Shown: piece by piece, positions 1 to 8,127 of the stretch
How the letters are laid out: each line of letters opens with the position of its first letter
Numbering within the stretch: the stretch's first letter is position 1
Assembly (NCBI RefSeq): GCF_020193655.1
Contig: NZ_JADYVE010000007.1
Span: 124,001 to 188,000 of the forward strand
Origin: Ensifer sp. IC3342
Lineage (GTDB): Bacteria > Pseudomonadota > Alphaproteobacteria > Rhizobiales > Rhizobiaceae
Reading direction: 5' to 3'
DNA length: 64,000 nucleotides
Made by a program: the position numbers and the translations under genes
The notes under the pieces: model-generated
Database searches by the model: none
What the model was told of the DNA's origin: nothing
Seen by the model: the letters and a program-made list of their open reading frames with translations, nothing else

Positions 1-443
1 GTCAGACGGTTTTCGTCGTCGTTTTGGCCGTTGTTTTGCTAGCGAGCGAGAAATGGCGAGCCTGCGCGGCGGCAAGTGCCGGCAAGATCAGCGCAGCAAT
101 GGACGGACCGTTCGGTCGCATGGCGGTTTCCTCGTTCGCCGCTGCTCATACGCGGTTTTCGGCAAGAGTCAAGCCGGCGGCGCCTGTTGCGCGTCATTCG
201 CTTTGCGGGTTTCGCCGAATGCCGACGGAAAGCGCTTCCGCACTTTTCCGTGATCCCGTCCCGGTGCCGCGCCCGATCGCCGCATTAGACGAAAGTCATA
301 AGTCGAAAGCATCCCTGCCTCGGCTCACGCTTTTCTGACATCCTTTCATCAGGCGTACCCCGTCCGAAGACTTAAGGGAGGAAACCGGGTCAACGAAAGA
401 ACGGGCGCTCGCAATGCCAATTTTTGAAGTGGAGGACATCAAA
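1..443. other. Gene-free leader region upstream of the MHS transporter
   Basis: No open frame here has convincing coding character. The 104-residue frame at 24-338 is rich in Ala, Arg and Ser, lacks a ribosome binding site and resembles nothing known. The last 160 bases hold two close GAAAGTC-like words (about 291-311) that could be a regulator site, followed by the transporter's ribosome binding site. A terminator for an upstream gene is not evident. Confidence 0.4.
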
Positions 444-2333
444 ATGGCGAATGTCGCAACAGCGGACGGCGTGAGAGCCGGTCCCATGACCGGCGAGGAG
501 AAGAAGGTCATCTTCGCTTCGTCGCTCGGTACCGTCTTCGAATGGTACGATTTCTATCTTTACGGCTCGCTTGCCGTTTATATCGGTGCCACCTTCTTCA
601 GTTCTTACCCCGAAACGACGCGAAACATCTTCGCGCTGCTCGCTTTTGCTGCCGGCTTTCTGGTGCGCCCGTTCGGCGCGCTCGTTTTCGGTCGTCTCGG
701 TGACCTCGTCGGTCGCAAGTATACGTTCCTCGTCACGATTCTGATCATGGGTCTTTCGACCTTCCTCGTCGGTGTCCTGCCAGGCGCCGCCTCGATCGGT
801 ATTGCCGCTCCGATCCTGCTGCTTGCCTTGCGTATGCTTCAGGGCCTCGCGCTCGGTGGCGAATACGGCGGTGCTGCGACCTACGTGGCCGAACATGCGC
901 CGCATGGGCGTCGCGGCTATTTCACCTCGTGGATCCAAACCACCGCAACGCTTGGCCTGTTCCTGTCGCTGGTGGTCATCCTGCTCGTCCAGTTCCTCGT
1001 CGGCAAGGAAGCCTTCGCGGCCTGGGGCTGGCGTATTCCGTTCCTGGTTTCTGTTGCGCTTCTTGGTGTTTCCGTCTGGATCCGTCTGAAGATGAACGAA
1101 TCTCCGGCCTTCAAGCGGATGAAGGAAGAAGGCAAGGGCTCGAAGGCGCCGCTGTCGGAAGCCTTTGGCCAATGGAAGAATGCCAAGATCGCGCTTCTGG
1201 CACTTTTCGGTGCCGTGGTCGGCCAGGCCGTCGTCTGGTATTCCGGTCAGTTCTACGCACTGTTCTTCCTGACGGGCGTCCTCAAGGTCGACGGCCAATC
1301 GGCGAACCTGATGGTTGCCGCTTCGCTGCTCCTCGGCACTGGCTTCTTCGTTTTCTTCGGTTGGCTTTCCGACAAGATCGGCCGCAAGCCGATCATTATG
1401 GCCGGCCTGCTGCTCGCCATGCTCACCTACTTCCCGCTGTTCCAGGCGCTGACCTGGGCCGGCAACCCGGCGCTTGCCGAAGCGCAGGAAAGCGTACGCG
1501 CAACGGTGACCGCCGCGCCGGGCGACTGCAAGTTCCAGTTCAACCCGACCGGCACGGCGAAATTCACCACCTCGTGCGACATTGCGACCGCCTTCCTGAC
1601 CAAGAACTCCGTTCCTTATGACGTCGTGAGCACTGCGGCGGCGGGAACGCCGGCGACTGTCAAGATCGGCGAAACGACGATCACCAGCTACGATGCGGTT
1701 GCCGCCGGCGACAAGGCGAAGGCCGAGGATGCGGCCTTCAGCAAGCAGGTCAATATGGCGCTGCAGGCTTCCGGCTATCCGCTGGTGCGTGCAGCGGCGA
1801 AGGTTCCGGAGTCCAAACTCGACGCCTTCGTCGCGGCCAATCCGGAACTGGCGCTCGACGCGGCTGCTGTCCGCGCCGGCGAAAAGACCATGGTGCCGGC
1901 CGACAAGCTGGTTGCCGACAAGCTGCTGACGAAAGAAGAAGTTGGCGGCGCCACCGAAATGGCGGTCTATTCGATCGACAAGGGTGGTGCCTTCTCGATG
2001 GTGGCCGACCCTGCCCGCGTCAACTGGACGACGATCATCGCCGTGCTGACGGTGCTCGTGATCTATGTGACGATGGTCTACGGCCCGATTGCCGCGCTTC
2101 TGGTTGAACTCTTCCCGACCCGCATCCGCTACACCGGCATGTCGCTGCCCTATCATATCGGCAACGGCTGGTTCGGCGGCCTGCTCCCGGCAACGGCCTT
2201 CGCGATGAGCGCGGCCCAGGGCGATATTTATTATGGCCTCTGGTATCCGATCGTCTTCGCCGGCATCACGCTGGTCATCGGCCTCTTGTTCCTGCCGGAA
2301 ACCAAGGACCGCGATATCCACGCCATGGATTGA
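444..2333 (+). CDS. MFS transporter of the metabolite:H+ symporter (MHS) family with large extra domain
   Basis: This is a 629-residue inner-membrane secondary transporter of the KgtP/ProP/ShiA-like MHS family, which moves carboxylates, osmolytes or aromatic acids with protons. The start ATG at 444 is chosen because GGAGG lies 8 bases before it; the frame is open from 414. The N-terminal half has the family pattern FEWYDFYLYGSLAVY near residue 30 and the loop 2-3 motif GRLGDLVGRKYT; the second half has GWLSDKIGRKPI. Ordinary MHS proteins have 430-550 residues. Here about 185 residues (roughly 337-525) sit between two membrane segments of the C-terminal half. This insert is hydrophilic, rich in Ala and Lys, and carries two Cys (near 360 and 376) that could form a disulfide. 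The membrane segments resume at NWTTIIAVLTVLVIYVTMVYG. The substrate cannot be told. It appears monocistronic, with a strong terminator behind it. Confidence 0.88.
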   Translation: MANVATADGVRAGPMTGEEKKVIFASSLGTVFEWYDFYLYGSLAVYIGATFFSSYPETTRNIFALLAFAAGFLVRPFGALVFGRLGDLVGRKYTFLVTILIMGLSTFLVGVLPGAASIGIAAPILLLALRMLQGLALGGEYGGAATYVAEHAPHGRRGYFTSWIQTTATLGLFLSLVVILLVQFLVGKEAFAAWGWRIPFLVSVALLGVSVWIRLKMNESPAFKRMKEEGKGSKAPLSEAFGQWKNAKIALLALFGAVVGQAVVWYSGQFYALFFLTGVLKVDGQSANLMVAASLLLGTGFFVFFGWLSDKIGRKPIIMAGLLLAMLTYFPLFQALTWAGNPALAEAQESVRATVTAAPGDCKFQFNPTGTAKFTTSCDIATAFLTKNSVPYDVVSTAAAGTPATVKIGETTITSYDAVAAGDKAKAEDAAFSKQVNMALQASGYPLVRAAAKVPESKLDAFVAANPELALDAAAVRAGEKTMVPADKLVADKLLTKEEVGGATEMAVYSIDKGGAFSMVADPARVNWTTIIAVLTVLVIYVTMVYGPIAALLVELFPTRIRYTGMSLPYHIGNGWFGGLLPATAFAMSAAQGDIYYGLWYPIVFAGITLVIGLLFLPETKDRDIHAMD

Positions 2334-2408
2334 GCGGGAGCTAACACCACGACGCGGGATGCGGGGCGGAGAACCCGTTCCTCATCCCACCGGCAAACTC
2401 TCCTGACT

Positions 2409-2440
2409 CCGGCGCGGCCTTTCGCGCCGGCTTTTTATTT
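2409..2440 (+). terminator. Rho-independent terminator of the MHS transporter gene
   Basis: A perfect 8-bp stem (CCGGCGCG, 6-base loop, CGCGCCGG) is followed by CTTTTTATTT. It lies 75 bases after the transporter stop and just touches the 3' end of the convergent PAP2 gene. Confidence 0.85.
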
Positions 2441-3133
2441 ATCCACTTGCTGGGAAGTTGGGTTTTTCGGCGCCGGCCAGCCACCGGCGTCCAGCCGGAA
2501 GAGCCAGCCTTGCCGGGTAAAAACGAAGGCGACCATAACCGCGACCCAGAGACCGAGCAGCAGGCCGGCGGCGACATCGCTCGGATAGTGCGCCCCGACG
2601 ATCACGCGCGTGCCGCCGATCATCAGCGCCAGCACCAGGAACAGCGGCCGCAACTGCGGCACCAGCATCGCGAAAGCGCCGAAAAGCGCGCCAGCGGCGG
2701 TCGAATGGCCGGAGGGGAAGCTTTCGAACAACCTGTCGCCCGTGAGGGGTGTGAGGCTGTAGGCGCCGTACTCGGCAAAGAGTTCCGGGCGGGCGCGGCC
2801 GATCAGAAATTTGAGCCCATGAACGAGCGTGCTCGCGGTACCGACCGTCAGCAGGAAATAGGCGGACAGATTGCGCGCGGCCCGGGCCTTGTGCCGAACC
2901 GCATCTTGGCTCGAGGCGCGTCGGGCGATGTAGGCGATGAGCAGCAGGAAGGCCGAGGTGTAGATCATCCAGGCGGCGCTGCCGACATCGGTGATTGTCC
3001 GGTTGAAGTCGACGATCTCGTCGGGCAGGTCCTGCGCCCATTGCGACAGTTGCGGATCGAGGGGGACGAGCGCCAGCACGAGAATCAGCGTCGTCAGCAG
3101 GATCCAGCCGGTGGAAGCAAGCGCCTGATTCAT
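2435..3133 (-). CDS. PAP2-family membrane phosphatase
   Basis: This is a 232-residue integral membrane phosphatase of the PAP2 superfamily (phosphatidic acid, undecaprenyl-PP or lipid A phosphatases). The three catalytic signatures are present in order: KFLIGRARP (KX6RP), PSGHSTAAG, and RVIVGAHYPSD (the R-X5-H-X3-D motif with the nucleophile-activating His and Asp). At least five hydrophobic segments surround them. The start at 3133 (MNQALAS) is preferred over 3163 because AAGGAAAAGG precedes it. The C-terminal tail after the last membrane segment is short and polar. It converges on the MHS transporter and lies downstream of leuB, separated from it by a terminator, so it probably has its own promoter. 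The exact lipid substrate is not predictable. Confidence 0.85.
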   Translation of the reverse strand: MNQALASTGWILLTTLILVLALVPLDPQLSQWAQDLPDEIVDFNRTITDVGSAAWMIYTSAFLLLIAYIARRASSQDAVRHKARAARNLSAYFLLTVGTASTLVHGLKFLIGRARPELFAEYGAYSLTPLTGDRLFESFPSGHSTAAGALFGAFAMLVPQLRPLFLVLALMIGGTRVIVGAHYPSDVAAGLLLGLWVAVMVAFVFTRQGWLFRLDAGGWPAPKNPTSQQVDK

Positions 3134-3200
3134 ATCTGCCTTTTCCTTCGCATTTTCCTGCATGTGAAGGCGAGCGGGGCGAAATCAAGGCGTCTGCAAA

Positions 3201-3232
3201 GAAAAACACCCCCGAAATGCTCCGGAGGTGTT
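3201..3232 (-). terminator. Rho-independent terminator of leuB
   Basis: An inverted repeat (AACACC ... GGTGTT with a GC-rich inner stem) is followed on the minus strand by GTTTTTCTTT. It lies just after the leuB stop, between leuB and the PAP2 gene. Confidence 0.75.
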
Positions 3233-3267
3233 CCCGCATGATTCCTTAAATCGGACTTGTGGCCGTG

Positions 3268-4380
3268 TCAGGCCGAAAGCGCCTTGAACTCGGCGAGGAT
3301 CGCGTCGCCCATCTCGCCGGTGCCGACCTGGCGGGCGCCCTCGGCCATGATGTCGCCGGTGCGGATGCCCTTGTCGAGCACGTTGGCGATCGCCTTTTCC
3401 AGGTTGTCGGCTTCCTTCACGAGGTTGAAGGAATAGCGCAGGCACATGGCGAAGGAGGCGATCATGGCGATCGGGTTGGCAATGCCCTTGCCGGCAATGT
3501 CCGGTGCCGAGCCGTGCACGGGCTCGTAGAGCGCCTTGCGCTTACCGGTCTTCGGGTCCGGCGCGCCGAGCGAGGCGGAAGGCAGCATGCCGAGCGAGCC
3601 CGTCAGCATGGCGGCGACGTCGGACAGCATGTCACCGAACAGGTTGTCAGTGACGATCACGTCGAACTGCTTCGGCTGGCGCACCAGCTGCATGCCGCCG
3701 GCATCCGCCAGCATGTGCTCCAACTGCACGTCGGCATATTTCGCCTTATGCGTTTCGGTCACGACCTGGTTCCAGAGCACGCCCGATTTCATCACGTTGC
3801 GCTTTTCCATGGAGCAGACGCGGTTCTTGCGCGTGCGGGCGAGCTCGAAGGCGACGCCGGCGATGCGCTCGATCTCGTAGGTGTCGTAGACCTGCGTGTC
3901 GATGCCGCGCTTCTGGCCGTTGCCGAGGTCGATGATCTCCTTCGGCTCGCCGAAATAGACGCCGCCGGTCAGTTCGCGCACGATCAGGATATCGAGGCCT
4001 TCGACGAGCTCCGGCTTCAGCGAGGAGGCGTTGGCAAGCGCCGGATAGCAAATTGCGGGCCTCAGATTGGCGAAAAGCTCCAGATCCTTGCGCAGGCGCA
4101 GGAGACCGGCTTCCGGCCGCACCTCGTAGGGTACCGCATCCCACTTCGGTCCGCCGACGGCGCCGAAGAGCACAGCATCGGCGGCAAGCGCCTTCGCCAT
4201 ATCCCCTTCCGAAATCGCCACACCATGGGCGTCATAGGCCGAGCCGCCCACAAGGCCCTCGTCCGTCACGAAGCCGGCATCAAGCTCGGCATTCATGTAG
4301 GCGATGATTTTGCGGACTTCCGCCATGGCTTCCGGGCCGATGCCGTCGCCGGGCAGAAGGAAGAGATTGCGCACAGTCAT
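3268..4380 (-). CDS. leuB: 3-isopropylmalate dehydrogenase
   Basis: LeuB (370 residues) oxidises and decarboxylates (2R,3S)-3-isopropylmalate to 4-methyl-2-oxopentanoate with NAD+, the third committed step of leucine biosynthesis in the cytoplasm. The N-terminus ([19 protein letters not shown]) and the family signature around [31 protein letters not shown] residues (about 240-265, with the metal-binding Asp residues) are clear. The length is typical. The ATG at 4380 has AAGGA six bases upstream. It stands alone and is not clustered with other leu genes, as is usual in rhizobia. A perfect inverted repeat lies 60 bases upstream. Confidence 0.97.
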   Translation of the reverse strand: MTVRNLFLLPGDGIGPEAMAEVRKIIAYMNAELDAGFVTDEGLVGGSAYDAHGVAISEGDMAKALAADAVLFGAVGGPKWDAVPYEVRPEAGLLRLRKDLELFANLRPAICYPALANASSLKPELVEGLDILIVRELTGGVYFGEPKEIIDLGNGQKRGIDTQVYDTYEIERIAGVAFELARTRKNRVCSMEKRNVMKSGVLWNQVVTETHKAKYADVQLEHMLADAGGMQLVRQPKQFDVIVTDNLFGDMLSDVAAMLTGSLGMLPSASLGAPDPKTGKRKALYEPVHGSAPDIAGKGIANPIAMIASFAMCLRYSFNLVKEADNLEKAIANVLDKGIRTGDIMAEGARQVGTGEMGDAILAEFKALSA

Positions 4381-4438
4381 GGAAGATCCTTCTCGCGGGA
4401 AAACTCGCGCGCGTTCTAGCGCAACTTCGTATCGAGGG

Positions 4439-4460
4439 AAATCTTTGTCACGAAAGATTT
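4439..4460. promoter_or_regulatory. Perfect inverted repeat upstream of leuB
   Basis: AAATCTTT, a 6-base spacer and AAAGATTT form a perfect 8+8 bp inverted repeat, 59 bases before the leuB start. There is no T-run, so it looks more like an operator than a terminator. No regulator is assigned. Confidence 0.4.
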
Positions 4461-4555
4461 GTGCGCGGCGCGGAGGGGCTCAGAGAAACTCGAATAGCTC
4501 GCATGCGTCAATGAAGCCCGGTGCTGCTCATTGGTCGGTGACGACCGCGGTCTAG

Positions 4556-4900
4556 CTACCGGCTATACCGCGCCTCGTACGCGGCTACGTGCTGCGGGAA
4601 AAGCTCTTCATATAACTGATGATCAATTCCAACTATCGTGACTTGGATTTCGCCCTCTTCTTCGGAGTAATCTTCGATGATCACTCCGCTGTTTGATGGA
4701 ATTGATTTCCCACCAAGCTTAGCTGTCAGAATGCTCGCTTCTGTGATCTGCTCACGACGATAGGATGGTGTTGGCGTGAGTTCACCAAAAGCAACACCCA
4801 TCGGTGCGTCGCCACGTTCAAAGGAGGTCATGCCAATCAGAACGTCGTCGAGGTAAATTTCAAATTGCTTCAATTGAGATGCCCGATGCTTTTCTGTCAT
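4556..4900 (-). CDS. Small conserved-looking hypothetical protein
   Basis: A 114-residue acidic soluble protein of unknown function. No signal peptide or membrane segment is visible. The open frame continues upstream to 5236, but that part is Arg/Ala-rich and overlaps the LysE gene on the opposite strand, so the start is placed at the ATG at 4900 (MTEKHRASQLKQFEIYLDD). The upstream ribosome site is weak. The region from about residue 11 (FEIYLDDVLIGMTSFERGDAPMG) has normal protein composition and an alternating beta pattern, and the C-terminus is rich in Glu, Tyr and His. The local base composition is lower in GC than its neighbours, which may point to recent acquisition. It stands between leuB and a divergently read LysE gene. 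Confidence 0.6.
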   Translation of the reverse strand: MTEKHRASQLKQFEIYLDDVLIGMTSFERGDAPMGVAFGELTPTPSYRREQITEASILTAKLGGKSIPSNSGVIIEDYSEEEGEIQVTIVGIDHQLYEELFPQHVAAYEARYSR

Positions 4901-5098
4901 CAACTTATCAGCCGCGCCGCTGGGTCGAGCGGCAATGCGATCCGTCAGACCTTCTCCTGAAATCGCCGAGGCAGCATGCCGCGCGCGGCGGCGCGTGGCA
5001 AGGGAATGGCCAGCAGATGCAGGCTCGCGGCGCTGCTTTCCGCTTGACGGAATCGCAGGCGGACGCTCGAATGGCCGGATTGCAACCGGAGATTCCAA

Positions 5099-5740
5099 AT
5101 GTCCGAGACGCTTCTTGTCGGTGCCTTTCTCGCCGCGCTTTCCTATACGCTGATCCCCGGCCCCGCCTTTCTGGCGCTGCTCGGCATCGGTGCCGGCCAG
5201 GGCCGAAAGGCCGGCGCGCTGTTCATGGGCGGGCATCTTGCCGGCGATATCGTCTGGTCGACGCTGGCGCTCGTTGCGATCGTCGGTGCGCGATCGATCG
5301 GCACGGCGATCTTCGACATTCTCGGCCTATTCTGCGGCGCCTACCTCGCCTGGATCGGCTGGACTGCACTTCGTGCCCGGCCGAAGGGCGAGAACCGCGC
5401 CTTGCTGACGGTGGAGCGACCGCTGCGCCGCGGCCTGATTTTCGGGCTTACCAATCCCAAAGGCTATCCAGTGGCACTGGCGACCTTCACGGCACTGCTT
5501 GCCGGTTCCGCCAATGCGCTCGAGTTCAACGCGCTGCCGATGTTGCTCGCCGTGTCGCTGATCGGGTTCCTCATCGCCGACGTGATTTTGATCGCGATCA
5601 TCGGCGCGTCCGTCGTGCGTCGCTTCTATCGCCGCCACGAACTGGCCATTGTCCGGCTTTCCGGCCTCCTGTTCATCGGCTTCGCCGCGCAGGCGGTCTG
5701 GCACGCGGCGCCTGGTCTTTTCGGCGTACGCAAGCCTTGA
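5099..5740 (+). CDS. LysE/RhtB-family amino-acid exporter
   Basis: A 213-residue inner-membrane exporter of the LysE/RhtB superfamily, which typically expels amino acids or related metabolites. The N-terminus has the family pattern (SYTLIPGPAFLALLGIGAGQGRKAG, with the conserved PGP and the G-GRKAG loop). Six hydrophobic segments follow, and the TNPKGYPV motif lies near residue 120. The start at 5099 has GGAG eight bases upstream. The closely following dcp gene begins 92 bases after its stop, so they may be co-transcribed. The substrate is not predictable. Confidence 0.88.
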   Translation: MSETLLVGAFLAALSYTLIPGPAFLALLGIGAGQGRKAGALFMGGHLAGDIVWSTLALVAIVGARSIGTAIFDILGLFCGAYLAWIGWTALRARPKGENRALLTVERPLRRGLIFGLTNPKGYPVALATFTALLAGSANALEFNALPMLLAVSLIGFLIADVILIAIIGASVVRRFYRRHELAIVRLSGLLFIGFAAQAVWHAAPGLFGVRKP

Positions 5741-5831
5741 CGTTGGTCAGATTGCCAACCACTTCAAACATTTCCGCCGGCACTCCGATGCTTTCCAGCA
5801 CTCGCCGGTTCTGCATGCGAAAGGAACTCTC

Positions 5832-7919
5832 ATGACTGCAAGCGCTTCGCTCAACCCTGCCCTGGTGAACTGGACCGGACACGAAGGCCTACCGCGCTTC
5901 GATGCGGTGAAGGACGAAGATTTTGCCCCCGCCTTCGACGCGGCGCTCGCAGCCCACGAAGCGGAGATCGATGCGATCGCCCACAATCCGGAACCGCCGA
6001 CCTTCGAAAACACGGTCGTCGCCCTCGAAATCGCCGGAGACGAGCTTTCGCGTGTCTCGGCGCTTTTCTGGAACAAGGCCGGCGCCCATACCAACGACGT
6101 GATCCAGGCGCTTGAACGCGAGATCGCGCCGAAGATGTCGCGGCATTATTCGAAGATCGGCATGAACCCGGCGCTGTTCAGCCGCATCGACACATTGTGG
6201 GAGAAGCGGGAAGAACTCGGCCTCGACCTTGAGGCGACGCGCGTCCTCGAACGCCACTGGAAGGGCTTCGTCAAATCCGGCGCCAAGCTCGACAAACCTG
6301 AGCAGGAGCGGCTTGCCGCCATCAACGAGAAGCTTGCCGGCCTCGGCGCCAAGTTCGGTCAGAACGTGCTTGCCGACGAGAAGAACTGGGCCCTCCTGCT
6401 TGCGAGCGAGGAGGAACTCGCCGGTCTTCCGGAATTCCTCAAGGATGCCATGGCAGCCGCCGCCCGCGACCGCGGCGAAGACGGCAAGTACGCGGTTACT
6501 CTCTCACGCTCGATCATCGAGCCGTTCCTGACCTTCTCCGACAATCGCGAGCTTCGCGAGCAGGCGTTCAGGGCCTGGACCGCGCGGGGTGAAAACGGCG
6601 GCGAGACCGACAATCTCGGCATTATCGCCGAGACGCTGGCGCTCCGGGCCGAGAAGGCAAAGCTGCTCGGATACGAGAATTTCGCGGCGCTGAAGCTCGA
6701 CGACACCATGGCAAAGACACCAGATGCCGTGAACGGCCTGCTGATGCAGGTCTGGGAAAAGGCCGTGGTTCGCGCCCGCGAGGAAGAGGCGGATCTTGCC
6801 AAGATGATCGCCGCCGAAGGCCGCAATCACGAGGTGATGCCCTGGGATTGGCGCCACTATGCGGAAAAGCTGCGCGCCGAAAAGTTCAGCTTCTCGGAAA
6901 GCGAGCTGAAGCCCTATCTCCAGCTCGAAAAAATCATCGATGCCTGCTTCGATGTCGCCCATCGCCTCTTCGGCGTCACGGCCGCGGAGAAGAAGGGCGT
7001 GCCCGCCTACCATCCCGATGTCCGCGTCTTCGAGATCCGCGACGCCTCCGGTAAGCTTGTCGCGCTGTTCCTCGGCGACTACTTCGCCCGTTCCTCCAAG
7101 CGCTCCGGCGCCTGGATGAGTTCCTTCCAGTCGCAGCATCGGCTGAAACTGAAGAATGGCGACATCGGCGAAATTCCGATCGTCTACAATGTCTGCAACT
7201 TCGCAAAGCCCGCTGACGGCAAGCCGGCGCTGCTGTCGATCGACGACGCGCGCACGCTGTTCCATGAATTCGGCCATGCGCTGCACGGTATGCTCTCCAA
7301 CGTCACCTACCCTTCCGTCTCCGGCACCGGCGTTTCGCGCGATTTCGTCGAGCTGCCCTCGCAACTCTACGAGCATTGGCTGACCGTGCCGGACATCCTG
7401 AGGACCTATGCCGTGCACTACCAGACCGGCGAGCCCATGCCGCAGGCCCTGCTCGACAAGGTGCTGGCGGCTCGGACCTTCAATTCCGGCTTCGCCACCG
7501 TCGAATTCACCTCTTCCGCGTTGGTCGACATGGCCTATCACACGGCGGAAACCATCGCCGAGCCGATGGCGCTGGAAGCGGCGACACTGGAAAAGATCGG
7601 CATGCCGAAATCGATCGTCATGCGCCACCGCAGCCCGCATTTCCTGCACGTCTTTTCCGGTGACGGTTATTCCGCCGGCTACTATTCCTACATGTGGTCG
7701 GAGGTGCTCGACGCCGACGCCTTCGCCGCCTTCGAGGAAACCGGCAATCCGTTCGATCCGCAGACCGCGCAGAGGCTCAAGGACAACATCTATTCGGTCG
7801 GCGGCGCCGTTGACCCGGAGGATGCCTACAAGGCTTTCCGTGGCAAGCTGCCGGATCCGGACGCGATGCTGAAGAAGAAAGGACTGGCGGCTGTAGCGCC
7901 GCCCTCGCCCGCCACTTAG
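5832..7919 (+). CDS. dcp: M3-family peptidyl-dipeptidase (Dcp/oligopeptidase A type)
   Basis: A 695-residue zinc metallopeptidase of family M3 that trims oligopeptides, releasing C-terminal dipeptides if it is a true Dcp. The zinc site HEFGH lies at residues 478-482 within TLFHEFGHALHGML, with the third ligand expected in the downstream Glu-containing helix (FVELPSQLYEHW). The start ATG at 5832 has AAAGGA seven bases upstream; the frame is open from 5649 but the extra N-terminus overlaps the LysE gene and is not protein-like. No signal peptide is seen, so it is cytoplasmic. Discrimination between Dcp and OpdA/PrlC rests on overall similarity only. A large hairpin begins right at its stop codon. 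Confidence 0.9.
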   Translation: MTASASLNPALVNWTGHEGLPRFDAVKDEDFAPAFDAALAAHEAEIDAIAHNPEPPTFENTVVALEIAGDELSRVSALFWNKAGAHTNDVIQALEREIAPKMSRHYSKIGMNPALFSRIDTLWEKREELGLDLEATRVLERHWKGFVKSGAKLDKPEQERLAAINEKLAGLGAKFGQNVLADEKNWALLLASEEELAGLPEFLKDAMAAAARDRGEDGKYAVTLSRSIIEPFLTFSDNRELREQAFRAWTARGENGGETDNLGIIAETLALRAEKAKLLGYENFAALKLDDTMAKTPDAVNGLLMQVWEKAVVRAREEEADLAKMIAAEGRNHEVMPWDWRHYAEKLRAEKFSFSESELKPYLQLEKIIDACFDVAHRLFGVTAAEKKGVPAYHPDVRVFEIRDASGKLVALFLGDYFARSSKRSGAWMSSFQSQHRLKLKNGDIGEIPIVYNVCNFAKPADGKPALLSIDDARTLFHEFGHALHGMLSNVTYPSVSGTGVSRDFVELPSQLYEHWLTVPDILRTYAVHYQTGEPMPQALLDKVLAARTFNSGFATVEFTSSALVDMAYHTAETIAEPMALEAATLEKIGMPKSIVMRHRSPHFLHVFSGDGYSAGYYSYMWSEVLDADAFAAFEETGNPFDPQTAQRLKDNIYSVGGAVDPEDAYKAFRGKLPDPDAMLKKKGLAAVAPPSPAT

Positions 7920-7964
7920 ATCACGATGATTTAGGTCGAATCGACCTAAAATCATAAACGTGAT
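7920..7964. repeat. Palindromic intergenic repeat directly after dcp
   Basis: A 45-base near-perfect hairpin starts at the dcp stop. The outer arms are ATCACG/CGTGAT, and the inner arms are a TTTAGGTCG/CGACCTAAA stem around AAT. It has no T-run but could terminate or protect the 3' end of the mRNA. It resembles short mosaic repeats common in Sinorhizobium intergenic regions. Confidence 0.7.
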
Positions 7965-7984
7965 CGATTCTAATAAGTTGAGAC

Positions 7985-8066
7985 GCGGGCGGAAGACCGC
8001 TCACACTTTTCCTCATCCCGCTCTAAAGCGCGTCGCGTTCAATCGGACTCGTGCGACGCGCTTTAG
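7985..8066. repeat. Mosaic repeat with two palindromes
   Basis: A GCGGG...CCCGC hairpin (7985-8021, containing GGCGGAAGACCGC and CACACTTTTCC) is followed by a second hairpin with perfect 14-base arms CTAAAGCGCGTCGC/GCGACGCGCTTTAG (8023-8066). The GGCGGAAnACCG...CACTTTTCC module recurs at 49732-49767 and 60047-60089, so this is a repeat family. It sits between the convergent dcp and DUF993 genes. Confidence 0.7.
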
Positions 8067-8127
8067 GTCATTGATTTTATGGATGTCGTTGTCCCAAAAA
8101 CCGCTGCACACTTTTGGGCGACATGCA

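Noticed and set aside
24..338. 104-residue plus-strand frame at the left edge
   Set aside because: No ribosome site, odd composition and no recognisable domain; the region is more like a leader.
390..2321. 643-residue minus-strand open frame opposite the MHS transporter
   Set aside because: It is rich in Arg, Gly and Asp, has no ribosome site and mirrors the codon bias of the transporter on the other strand. It is an antisense shadow of a high-GC gene.
6504..7955. 483-residue minus-strand frame opposite dcp
   Set aside because: Runs past the dcp end into the repeat and has no plausible domain; considered a shadow.
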